Source of the DNA: Calditrichota bacterium
GTDB taxonomy: Bacteria; Electryoneota; AABM5-125-24; Hatepunaeales; Hatepunaeaceae
Length of the DNA: 64,000 bases
Direction: 5' to 3'
Assembly: GCA_018644935.1 (NCBI GenBank)
Contig: JABGPL010000008.1
Span: forward strand, 1-64,000
Program-made: the position numbers and the translations under genes
The notes under the pieces: model-generated
What the model was told of the DNA's origin: nothing
The model's database searches: none
What the model saw: only the letters and a program-made list of their open reading frames with translations
Shown here: positions 51,942-61,002 of the stretch, one piece after another
How positions within the stretch are numbered: the stretch's first letter is position 1
How the letters are laid out: the number at the start of each line of letters is the position of its first letter

Positions 51942-54900
51942 TTACTTCCCCGCCATTTCCTTCGTTACTCGTTCATGGGCCGCCAACACCACCGGATTAA
52001 ACTCGTTCTCCATCCGCGCATCTATCAAGCGACGGGTTTCCTCACCGCCGATGCGGTATAGACCAACGACGGCTTCCGCACGCATGTGTTCACGTTGATT
52101 GGATAGGTGACCGTTCAGGATTGTGGAAGCTTCATAAATTGTTTTTTTGGAAGCAACATCCTCTTTCTTTTCAAGATTACGAGCAATTCTTCCGATGATA
52201 TACAATGCTGATTCGGGATGGTCCGAGTCTTCATTACCGATGTAATCGAGAAGGTGAGGGATGGCTAAGGCTCCGAATCCTGAAATCGTCATCATTGCTC
52301 TCGAACGAACGGTAAAGAACTTGTCGTTCAGGAGTTCTGTCATGGATTCTATGGCAGTGCTGTCCTTCAGGGCTCCGAGAGCCCCCATGGTTGTTATGCG
52401 TCGCTTTTCAGTATCAGCATTCAAGTATTTATGGATTGGTTTGGCGGCTTCAATCTCGCCAATACTGCCGAGGGTCCCGATAATTGAGTTTCTTGCTTTT
52501 TCCAAATTCTTATCTTCAAGCAGTTCAAGTAGTGGTTCAACTGCAGGTTTCCACTTCAGCGTGCCCAAAAGGCTTATGTTATTAGAGAAGTAACGGAGGT
52601 CATCACCATTTGATGTTTCTGCAAGTTTTTCAATTAACATTGGTCCGGCTGAATCCGGCATAGCTTTCACGATCTGGTCCAGAACACGATTCTCAAGCGA
52701 AGCACGAGTTCTGAGTCTCCCGTTGCGGAAAATAATCTCAGATGGATAGGCTTGTTCGAGGAGGTGCCAGTTTGTTCTAAATAACTCAATACCCTCAGGA
52801 TCAGCTTTGACTTCTTTTAGAAGGTCTTCCTCGATTTCAACATCTCTAAAAAGCTTTGCATTATAGAAACTGTCTGTGTTAAGCATTTGATTAAGTTCAT
52901 CTACCAATGCCTGACGTAGAGTATCTGACAGAGCATCACGTATAGAATCAGCCTCTTCTGTTGATTGTTCATACTCATTAATGAGGTGATCGGTGGCTCC
53001 GAGCAATTCTCCATAAAGATGGATAGAAAGGGGATTTTCCTCATCCTGAAGTTTTTCCAGGAAGCTATCCAGGTTGGAAATATCGTCTTTCTCAATTGTG
53101 TGAGGTCCGTTGATGATGAACTCTAAAACAAGTGTGCCTTTTGCAAGCATCGCCTTCCTGCTCCGTGCTACCTCCTCACGAGCTGACCCAACTTCCCACT
53201 GGTTTGCCAACCTGTAGAGCTCTGAGAGAGATTTCGCGGAATCTTCAGCTGTCGGCTCAACATCGGTGAATGTCTCTTCCTTTTCGGATTTCACTTCGCG
53301 AGGCAAGTCCATCCCGATACCCCAACCGCTCGAAATCCATATTGATGAGTCCTTTGCTGCCACATTTTTCGGGTAGGTATCCTTTCCCTCGAGGTCGAGG
53401 AATATGGCCGCTCCGGCGAATCCTCGAGCCCATCTCGCCTTTCCGAAACTGTATCCGGCTCCACCTCTGGTCGCATATAAGTCATTTCCAAGTTTATCAA
53501 TAAACAAACCGTAGGAGTTTGTCAGCGATCCACCCCAACCGTCACCGACGATATAGAAGTCATCGCCTTCACTATCGACCATCAAACCCACAGACAGGTC
53601 ATGTGCGGTAGCTCCGACTACTCCATGACGTGAGTGATACTGGTCGTCACCACCCATCTCGTACATTGCACCCAGTGACAGATGAATCCCTACTCCCATA
53701 CCGTACTGGGCAAGGTTGTAACTGTCGTTTCCGCCACCATCGATCAACATTCCGATTGAGTACCAGTAGGATGATCCAAGTGCCATTACTTCAGCATCAT
53801 AGAAGTCGTTGCCATTACCCCTGTCATACAACATGCCGATACCGCCACCGGCACGGGGTCGCCATCCCATTCCAAAACCGCCGGAGAATGATTGATAATC
53901 ATTTGGAAGGAGCGGAGCGTGGTAAAATGTTCCACCGGTGCGATAAGTGTCATCACCACCATCGTCAAACAGGAGCCCATAACCATAGACTCCGGCAAAT
54001 CCTTGAGACCAGGTTGAACCGAGGTAACGGTCATCACTTTTTTCGTCTCCGGTGTCAATCAGAACTCCTACACCGCAGTGTCCGGCACCCTGCATGAAAT
54101 ACCTGCCGCGTCTGTCGTCGGCACCGTTATGATCAACGTGGAAACCGATTCCAAACATCCCCGCACCCTGTGAATAACCTCCACTGCGATAGGTGTCATT
54201 GCCGTCCCGGTCAATCAGTATCCCAATTCCGAGAACCCCTGCTCCGTGAGCGACATCGAGATCATCCGAATCATAATAATCATCCCCTTCAAGATCAATG
54301 AGTAGAGAATAGGCATTACCCAGTTCACCAATTGCGCCTGCGCATCTGCCCCGGTATGTGTCATTTCCTCCAAGATCGATTATTGCTGCAAAGTCACCCT
54401 CATATGTGTTGTCTTCAGTATCACCAATAACAAAGGTTCCCCATTCCGTTTTTGCATGGAAAATTAGACGCCCCGTAACACCTTCTACGAAATATCGTAC
54501 CGGATCGCTCTGATATCCGGATTCGCTAATGTTTCTTGCTATCGACTGGGCAACTGGAACGGTGATCATTCCTGCCTGTAGCAGTTCATCCATATCCATT
54601 TTTTTCATGATGTCGAGTATTCTGTCACTCCCTGCATCGCGAGTAGAATCGAAATCAACATCAAACTCACGCTGCCATTTGCCCTTTGTCAGTGCTTTTA
54701 TAGAGTCGTTTTCATCGTCGCCCCACATACCGGGACCGCCGAGTAAAATATCATGAATGTCAAGACTGTCCAGTTCTGAATAAAAACCGGAAAGATGAGG
54801 GTCTGCAGCAGTTAGGGCAGCCATCCATAGATCAAAGGGGGCTATTGGATCATATTCCAATTGCAGAGGTTCTGGTAAAACAGCCGGTTTTGCATCCGGA

Positions 54901-55322
54901 TCGACCTTTAGTTGATCGGCAAAAAATCTTATGAGTTCTCCAGGATCAAGATAGAACGAATCGACAACGGTTTGACTTTCATCGACATAATCGGGGAATT
55001 CGTAAGGATTGTTCAGGTATTTCTCAACAACAGCCAGCCTGAATGTATCATCAGAAGCCCAAAGCTTATCAAAACCAAGTTCTTCCGGTTTCAGGTTCAA
55101 TAATACGAGGGCACTGTCAAGTGTGGCGATATCGAGAGAATCGAGCATTCCCGCTTGAGTTTGTATTGACGATGCACTCAGTAAAATAATGACAGCGATT
55201 GATATGGCCAGAAAGGTTCGGACGAACTTTCCGGGTTGTTTTTGAGATTCAGAGCTCATGAGAATATCCTGTGGGAAAATGGAGAATTTACTCATTTTAT
55301 ACATTAGAGTAGCTCTATGCAA
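51942..55322 (-). CDS. Large secreted protein: tandem GxDxY...GxG repeats followed by HEAT-like repeats
   Basis: 1126 aa; repeats such as DLGGNDTYRGRCAGAIG / DLEGDDYYDSDDLDVAHGAGVLGIGILIDRDGNDTYRSGGYSQGAGMFGIGFHVD; C-terminal EPLLELLEDKNLEKARNSIIGTLGSIGEIEAAKPIHKYLNADTEKRRITTMGALGALKDSTAIESM. Confidence 0.75.
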   Translation of the reverse strand: MHRATLMYKMSKFSIFPQDILMSSESQKQPGKFVRTFLAISIAVIILLSASSIQTQAGMLDSLDIATLDSALVLLNLKPEELGFDKLWASDDTFRLAVVEKYLNNPYEFPDYVDESQTVVDSFYLDPGELIRFFADQLKVDPDAKPAVLPEPLQLEYDPIAPFDLWMAALTAADPHLSGFYSELDSLDIHDILLGGPGMWGDDENDSIKALTKGKWQREFDVDFDSTRDAGSDRILDIMKKMDMDELLQAGMITVPVAQSIARNISESGYQSDPVRYFVEGVTGRLIFHAKTEWGTFVIGDTEDNTYEGDFAAIIDLGGNDTYRGRCAGAIGELGNAYSLLIDLEGDDYYDSDDLDVAHGAGVLGIGILIDRDGNDTYRSGGYSQGAGMFGIGFHVDHNGADDRRGRYFMQGAGHCGVGVLIDTGDEKSDDRYLGSTWSQGFAGVYGYGLLFDDGGDDTYRTGGTFYHAPLLPNDYQSFSGGFGMGWRPRAGGGIGMLYDRGNGNDFYDAEVMALGSSYWYSIGMLIDGGGNDSYNLAQYGMGVGIHLSLGAMYEMGGDDQYHSRHGVVGATAHDLSVGLMVDSEGDDFYIVGDGWGGSLTNSYGLFIDKLGNDLYATRGGAGYSFGKARWARGFAGAAIFLDLEGKDTYPKNVAAKDSSIWISSGWGIGMDLPREVKSEKEETFTDVEPTAEDSAKSLSELYRLANQWEVGSAREEVARSRKAMLAKGTLVLEFIINGPHTIEKDDISNLDSFLEKLQDEENPLSIHLYGELLGATDHLINEYEQSTEEADSIRDALSDTLRQALVDELNQMLNTDSFYNAKLFRDVEIEEDLLKEVKADPEGIELFRTNWHLLEQAYPSEIIFRNGRLRTRASLENRVLDQIVKAMPDSAGPMLIEKLAETSNGDDLRYFSNNISLLGTLKWKPAVEPLLELLEDKNLEKARNSIIGTLGSIGEIEAAKPIHKYLNADTEKRRITTMGALGALKDSTAIESMTELLNDKFFTVRSRAMMTISGFGALAIPHLLDYIGNEDSDHPESALYIIGRIARNLEKKEDVASKKTIYEASTILNGHLSNQREHMRAEAVVGLYRIGGEETRRLIDARMENEFNPVVLAAHERVTKEMAGK

Positions 55323-55518
55323 CTAAATTAGGTATAAAGAGCCGTGTTATGTGATATTAGTCTCTGAAAATGGTCTGAAAATGGGAACATCAGTTGAATT
55401 ATGGCGTACAATTGATTAAACTATCCGATGGATTTTTTTATTACAGTCTTCGTTAAAATTCCTTCAAGTGATGGAAATCCTTAAGAGGTAAACATGCATT
55501 TTTTACTGAGCCTTCGAG

Positions 55519-56463
55519 GTGCCTATGATTGAGATTAGCCATCTTAACAAGATTTATGGTATGCAACGCGCGGTGGATGACATCTCGTTCAATGTTGAGA
55601 AAGGTGAGATTGTTGGATTTCTTGGACCAAATGGTGCTGGAAAAACAACTACTATGAAAATGATCACCTGTTTTATGCCGCCCACATCAGGTAGTATTCT
55701 GGTGGACGGAATGTCCGTTGAGGAACAATCCCTGGATATTCGCAAAAGGATAGGGTATTTACCGGAGTTAAATCCGCTCTATCTCGATATGAACGTCATT
55801 GATTTTCTCGCCTACATTGCTGAATTGCGAAACATTGAGAAAGCACAACGAAGCAAACGCGTCCGCGAAATAGTAGATGTCTGCGCACTCGGAGAGGTTC
55901 TGCATAAGGACATCAATCAACTTTCAAAGGGTTATAAGCAGCGTGTTGGTCTTGCTCAGGCGATGATCCATGATCCCGACATCCTGATTTTAGATGAGCC
56001 AACAATCGGTCTCGATCCTAATCAAGTTGTTGATATTCGAAGGTTGATCAAACAGCTTGGCCGTGAAAAAACCGTTATTCTCTCAACCCACATTCTGACT
56101 GAAGTACAGGCAACTTGCGACCGCGCGGTTATCATTAACCGTGGGAAGATAGTCGCTGATGCTACCATTTCAGAATTGCAGCGTGGCGCTGAAAAGCATA
56201 ATGTCATCGAAATCGAAATCGGTGATGCATCAGATGCAATTGTTGATAAATTCTCAGCAATTGATGGAGTTGATGAGGTGCGAGAGATTTTCCCTGATGG
56301 ATCATCTGTCGGACGCAATTTCCGAATATCAACACAAAGCACCATTGATCCCCGTCGTGATATATTCCAGGTGGTTGTCGATAACAATTGTGTAATACTC
56401 GGAATGGAACGTCAGGTTCGTAGCCTTGAGGAAGTGTTCCACAAATTGACTATGCAGAATTAA
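55519..56463 (+). CDS. ABC transporter ATP-binding protein (GldA-like)
   Basis: FLGPNGAGKTTTMKMITCFMPPTSG, LSKGYKQRVGLAQAMIHDPDILILDEPTIGLDP. Confidence 0.93.
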   Translation: MPMIEISHLNKIYGMQRAVDDISFNVEKGEIVGFLGPNGAGKTTTMKMITCFMPPTSGSILVDGMSVEEQSLDIRKRIGYLPELNPLYLDMNVIDFLAYIAELRNIEKAQRSKRVREIVDVCALGEVLHKDINQLSKGYKQRVGLAQAMIHDPDILILDEPTIGLDPNQVVDIRRLIKQLGREKTVILSTHILTEVQATCDRAVIINRGKIVADATISELQRGAEKHNVIEIEIGDASDAIVDKFSAIDGVDEVREIFPDGSSVGRNFRISTQSTIDPRRDIFQVVVDNNCVILGMERQVRSLEEVFHKLTMQN

Positions 56464-56475
56464 GCGAGGATATAA

Positions 56476-57186
56476 ATGCGAAACATTTGGGCTATATTTA
56501 AGCGTGAACTAAGGGCGTATTTCGACTCGCCAACTGCCTATGTGGTGATCATTGTTTTTCTGCTCATCACCGGGTGGTTTTTCACAACAAACTTCTTCCT
56601 GGTCGCTCAGGCAGATATGAGGGTCGCGTTCGGGATAATCCCGTTCGTGTTTATTTTCATAACACCAGCGATCACGATGCGATTAATTTCCGAAGAACGA
56701 AAAGCCGGCACAATTGAACTGCTGGTTACAATGCCGATTACAGATGCTGAAGTGATCGTCGGTAAATATCTCGCAGCACTTGCGCTGTTGATTTCAATGC
56801 TGATACCTACAATAGTATATACTGTAATAGTCGCAATCCTCGGTGATATAGATATGGGACCGGTGATTGGTGGGTATATGGGATTGGCACTTATGGGTGC
56901 CGGTTATCTCGCCATCGGTACATTCGGTTCAAGTATGACAGAAAATCAGGTCGTAGCATACATCACAAGTTGGTTGATGGTCTTTGCATTCTTCCTGATG
57001 GATAAAATGTTATTTATCCTTCCAAACTGGTTGGTAACCCCGGTTGAATACCTTTCAATAGAGTACCATTTTCAGAATATCTCCCGCGGTGTCATTGACT
57101 CACGGGACTTGATATACTACTTGTCACTGGTTGTCTTAACCCTGATGCTTGCTTCCAGATCTCTGGCTGCAAGACGATGGCGATAG
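56476..57186 (+). CDS. ABC-2 type permease (GldF-like)
   Basis: Six-TM profile; IWAIFKRELRAYFDSPTAYVVIIVFLLITGWFF, RLISEERKAGTIELLVTMPITDAEVIVGKY. Confidence 0.9.
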   Translation: MRNIWAIFKRELRAYFDSPTAYVVIIVFLLITGWFFTTNFFLVAQADMRVAFGIIPFVFIFITPAITMRLISEERKAGTIELLVTMPITDAEVIVGKYLAALALLISMLIPTIVYTVIVAILGDIDMGPVIGGYMGLALMGAGYLAIGTFGSSMTENQVVAYITSWLMVFAFFLMDKMLFILPNWLVTPVEYLSIEYHFQNISRGVIDSRDLIYYLSLVVLTLMLASRSLAARRWR

Positions 57187-57199
57187 GAGGAATGCACTG

Positions 57200-58822
57200 A
57201 TGAATAATAAAAACAGCAGCTTCTTCTCACCGATTGCCGTTCTCTTGATAGTCGCTAATCTGGTGGTGTTGAACATATGGACATCCCGCATGTTCGGTCG
57301 AATTGATTTGACCGAAAACAAGGTTTATACCTTATCGGATGTCACGAAAGAAATCATTCGCGAACTTGAAGAACCCCTGACAATTAAAGCCTATTTCACC
57401 AAGGATCTCCCAGCGCCTTACAATAATATATCACGATATGTTGAAGATCAACTGGCTGAAATGAAGGCTTATGGAAAGGGAAAATTCCGCTTCGAATTCC
57501 TCGATCCCGAGGATGAAGAAGATCTGAAGAAAGAAGCAGAGAGTTTCCGTCTTGAGCCGATGCAGGTCAACGAGGTTCGCAAGGACAAGGTTCAGTATAA
57601 GCTCGCATATATGGGTATGGCGCTGATCTATGAGGATCGCCAGGAAGTGATCCCGATGGTTCAGTCACTCGCGAACATTGAGTACGAGATACTAACTAAG
57701 ATTAAGAGGGTTACCTCAGATGAGGAAATAACAATCGGTTTTCTTGAAGGTCATGAAGAGGCATCACTGCGTGAGAGCATGACCAGTCTTGACCGTGAAC
57801 TTCGCAAGATGTATGAATTGAAACCAGTTAGTCTTGCTGGTCGCAGCGATGTGCCGGATGATATAGATCTTCTCTGTATTATCGGACCCTTGACGGACAT
57901 TCCTGAAACTGAAAAGTTTATGATTGACCAGTTCCTGATGCGTGGTGGGAAATTGTTGATGGCTTACAACAATGTCAAAACAGATATTGCACAGATGCAA
58001 GCTCAGCGTAGCCCTCTGCGTCTCGATCCATGGACGGAAAACTATGGTTTCAAGATAACAGACCAACTCGTCATGGACAGAAGTGCACCGACAATGCCTT
58101 TCCAGACAATGGGAAGATACGGTCGTCAAATCGCAATGGTTGTGTATCCATTATTCCCGGAGATCATGACATTCAACCGGGATGTTATGGCAACTTCAGC
58201 GTTGCGTCAGGTACGGATGTATTTCCCGAGTCCGATTGACACAACAATTGCAGGTGAACTTGATTCAGTAGCCATTACGCCACTGGTTTATACTTCACCC
58301 AAATCAGCGGTGATGTTAGCACCTTACGATATCAATCCGCTGACCCAGCGCAGTATGAATGACTGGAATCAGGGACCATATGCATTAGGTGTGGTACTTC
58401 AGGGTAAATTTGACAGTTATTTCGTAGATAAAGAAATCCCTGTAACCGAAGAAGGTGAACCTGTTTCTGATGTTGAGATTATCACTTCATCACCGGATAC
58501 GCGGATTATCGTCCTTAGTGATGCTTTCTTTATTCAAGATCAATACCTGGTTCCCGGGCTCGATAACCTGACAATGGCACTTAATATGATTGACTGGATG
58601 GTTCAGGATGAGCGATTGATTTCAATTCGTTCACGTGAAGTTTCCAGCCGGCCAATTGGCGAGGTTTCCGATACGGTAAGACGAACCGTTAAATATACAA
58701 GCCTGATTTTACCACCATTTTTAGTTGCTCTGTTTGGTCTGATGCGATGGAGATTGCGGAGTGCGCGTAGAAAAGCACTTTCAATGCAAACTGGAAGTAC
58801 GAGGATAGGAGGTGAAAACTGA
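57200..58822 (+). CDS. GldG-like auxiliary component of gliding-type ABC transporter
   Basis: ATG 57200 with GGAGG; RIDLTENKVYTLSDVTKEIIRELEEPLTIKAYFTKDLPAPYN...; C-terminal TM. Confidence 0.85.
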   Translation: MNNKNSSFFSPIAVLLIVANLVVLNIWTSRMFGRIDLTENKVYTLSDVTKEIIRELEEPLTIKAYFTKDLPAPYNNISRYVEDQLAEMKAYGKGKFRFEFLDPEDEEDLKKEAESFRLEPMQVNEVRKDKVQYKLAYMGMALIYEDRQEVIPMVQSLANIEYEILTKIKRVTSDEEITIGFLEGHEEASLRESMTSLDRELRKMYELKPVSLAGRSDVPDDIDLLCIIGPLTDIPETEKFMIDQFLMRGGKLLMAYNNVKTDIAQMQAQRSPLRLDPWTENYGFKITDQLVMDRSAPTMPFQTMGRYGRQIAMVVYPLFPEIMTFNRDVMATSALRQVRMYFPSPIDTTIAGELDSVAITPLVYTSPKSAVMLAPYDINPLTQRSMNDWNQGPYALGVVLQGKFDSYFVDKEIPVTEEGEPVSDVEIITSSPDTRIIVLSDAFFIQDQYLVPGLDNLTMALNMIDWMVQDERLISIRSREVSSRPIGEVSDTVRRTVKYTSLILPPFLVALFGLMRWRLRSARRKALSMQTGSTRIGGEN

Positions 58823-59811
58823 TGAAACGCCCAATAACAATGTTGAGTATAATTCTGGTTATCCAGATCATCATAATGCTCCTCGTCTCAACGGACACAA
58901 ATAAAGTTACCAAAAAAGAAGCCTTCCTGAAATCGGATACATCTCGGGTTGATTACATCAAAATCCAGAATGAACATGGCGAGCTCGTAATGAAACGCTT
59001 TGGTATGACCTGGAAAATAACCGAACCGATTGAGTGGAAAGCCAATTCGAGCTACATTAAAACACTGCTTGAAAAAATGGCCGAGCTGAAGTTGGAATCT
59101 GCAATTACGAGTAATGAGGATAAGTATGTGTTATACGAACTCGATGGTGCAGTCGCTAAGTATATCGAGATCGGTGAAGAAGGCGGAGTCATTGACAAGT
59201 TCTACTGTGGCAAGCCTTCTGAAAACTATAAGCACACATATGTCAGGCAAGCTGATTCGGACGAAGTCTGGATGGTTTCCGGCAGTCCCCGCTCATCTTT
59301 TACTCGCGAGCCATCGATGTGGCGAGACAAAGGCATTCTTGCACTTGACAAAACCATGATTGAGCAGATCAAACTGAAATTCCCGAATGAGGTCATCACA
59401 CTCAACCGAGTGATAGACACCGGAGGCGATAGCGATTCCGGGTTTGTCATGCCGGACACAAGCTGGATGGCAACAAAGCGTAATGGTGAATCATTTGAAC
59501 CAGTCGAAAAGGCAACAAACCGTATCTTAAATACACTCAAACGCCTGAACGCGATGAAGTTCATGGATGCACCGACTGACACAATCCCTGATTTCTCAAA
59601 CCCTGAGTTTACAATCGAAGTTTACCTCGAAGGCGACCAGAAAGAAGTCCTCGACTTCATTCCCAAAGCCGATGAGGAAACCCGATATGTTGCCAGACAC
59701 AACGGCGAGGAGAGCACAGTTTTCGTCATCTATCAGAGCACCGTTAAGAATCTGAAAAAAGACGAAGATGCGCTGAAGGGTATTGAGAAGAAGGAAGAAC
59801 CGGAATTTTAA
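58822..59811 (+). CDS. DUF4340 domain protein
   Basis: N-terminal TM; translationally coupled to the GldG-like gene; MKRFGMTWKITEPIEWKANSSYIKTLLEKMAELK. Confidence 0.75.
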   Translation: MKRPITMLSIILVIQIIIMLLVSTDTNKVTKKEAFLKSDTSRVDYIKIQNEHGELVMKRFGMTWKITEPIEWKANSSYIKTLLEKMAELKLESAITSNEDKYVLYELDGAVAKYIEIGEEGGVIDKFYCGKPSENYKHTYVRQADSDEVWMVSGSPRSSFTREPSMWRDKGILALDKTMIEQIKLKFPNEVITLNRVIDTGGDSDSGFVMPDTSWMATKRNGESFEPVEKATNRILNTLKRLNAMKFMDAPTDTIPDFSNPEFTIEVYLEGDQKEVLDFIPKADEETRYVARHNGEESTVFVIYQSTVKNLKKDEDALKGIEKKEEPEF

Positions 59812-59866
59812 GTAAGACTCTCGCTCCCACGCTCCAGCGTGGTAATGAAGTTATAGAAGTTTCAGA

Positions 59867-59905
59867 GAAAACGGGACGCCATTGTTTGGCGTCCCGTTTT
59901 CTTTT
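59867..59905 (+). terminator. Strong intrinsic terminator of the ABC/DUF4340 operon
   Basis: GAAAACGGGACGCC-ATTGTTT-GGCGTCCCGTTTTC-TTTT, 14-bp perfect stem. Confidence 0.93.
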
Positions 59906-60062
59906 GTAACCATTCCAAAGTTCATCTGGTCAATATGGCGTTTCTTATAAGTAACGCAAACTGTCTGTGTGGACAGGGCTATTTATTGCTCAGGTGTCTT
60001 TGTTTGCAAATTTTTCATAAACTTGTACATAAAGCATCTTCGAGAATCATTCTGTAAAGAAA

Positions 60063-60084
60063 CATGGGCAATAAGTAGCCCATG
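60063..60084 (-). terminator. Possible terminator for the RIC gene
   Basis: CATGGGC-N8-GCCCATG stem followed on - strand by TTTCTTT. Confidence 0.5.
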
Positions 60085-60176
60085 CCACCCGATCCAAAAC
60101 GCATGTCTTTCAAGAAATGCCATGAGACACATCAGATGTTCAGGTTAACTTTGGACATTGTCTTTTCTCACCAGGA

Positions 60177-60836
60177 TTACTGACCCAATGCTCTGGGAAA
60201 CAGGATATTATTTTCAAGATGAATGTGCTCCATCATGTCTTTCTCAAGCTGTTCCAAGGAAAGGTACAGCTCTCGCCAGGTGGCACATGCGTGGTCTGGC
60301 AAATCAAAATTATTTGTCAACTCACGAGTTATTCCAAGATTTTTGCCGAGATCTTCATGATCTTGAACTAAGACCTTGATAGACATGTTCGCATTTGATC
60401 CTTTGGAATTTCTTATTAATGGGAAGAGAATCTGTTCCTCTTTAATGAGATGTTCATTGACCTCTTCGTGGATGTTTGAGATATGGTGTGCAAGACCTTT
60501 TGGGACATCCGGTTTTTCCGCATGCGCAGCTTCGACTTTTTGTGCGAGCTCCAACAAACGAGGCAGCTCTTCCTTTATAGGCACGTGAAAGGTCCCGATG
60601 ATGTGGTCAATCAATGTGTCTAATGGCTGGTCACTCCAAAGCACGTTTGAATTACCTTTTGATCCCTCTCGCTCGATTTCTGCGATTATTGCCTTTGGAT
60701 CTAATCCTTGTTCTGAACATGCAAATTCCAGAGTCTGGCTGCCTCCGCAGCAAAAGTCCATACGATATCTATGAAAAACTTTTGCAGCTGAAGGTAATTC
60801 TGCCACCATATCACCGATTCTGTTTGTTGTATTCAT
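60177..60836 (-). CDS. Iron-sulfur cluster repair di-iron protein, RIC family (ScdA/YtfE/DnrN/NorA)
   Basis: N-terminal DUF542 motif FHRYRMDFCCGG; hemerythrin-like HHISNIHEEVNEHLIKEEQILFPLI...DHEDLG...HIHLENNILFPRA. Confidence 0.93.
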   Translation of the reverse strand: MNTTNRIGDMVAELPSAAKVFHRYRMDFCCGGSQTLEFACSEQGLDPKAIIAEIEREGSKGNSNVLWSDQPLDTLIDHIIGTFHVPIKEELPRLLELAQKVEAAHAEKPDVPKGLAHHISNIHEEVNEHLIKEEQILFPLIRNSKGSNANMSIKVLVQDHEDLGKNLGITRELTNNFDLPDHACATWRELYLSLEQLEKDMMEHIHLENNILFPRALGQ

Positions 60837-60884
60837 TTTTCTTCCTTTTTGTGAATTTATGCTTTCGTTACTGAGCTATATTTA

Positions 60885-60900
60885 TGCAATAGGCATGCCA
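60885..60900 (-). promoter_or_regulatory. Sigma-54 (-24/-12) promoter for the RIC gene
   Basis: - strand TGGCATG-CCTA-TTGCA versus consensus TGGCACG-N4-TTGCW; ~50 nt upstream of the RIC ATG. Confidence 0.85.
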
Positions 60901-60938
60901 TCTTCTATGATGCTGATTAATAACGATATAATTATTAC

Positions 60939-61001
60939 GTTGTCAAAATATCAACAATTCATTAGTTGACATTATGACAACTATGTTGTAACTTTTACAA
61001 C
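60939..61001. promoter_or_regulatory. Three putative NorR enhancer sites (GTTG-N9-CAAC)
   Basis: GTTGTCAAAATATCAAC (60939-60955), GTTGACATTATGACAAC (60965-60981), GTTGTAACTTTTACAAC (60985-61001). Confidence 0.8.
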
Positions 61002-61002
61002 T

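Noticed and set aside
53630-54097. 155-aa + strand ORF opposite the GxDxY-repeat protein
   Set aside because: His/Arg-rich reverse shadow of the Gly/Asp repeats; no independent start signal or family features.
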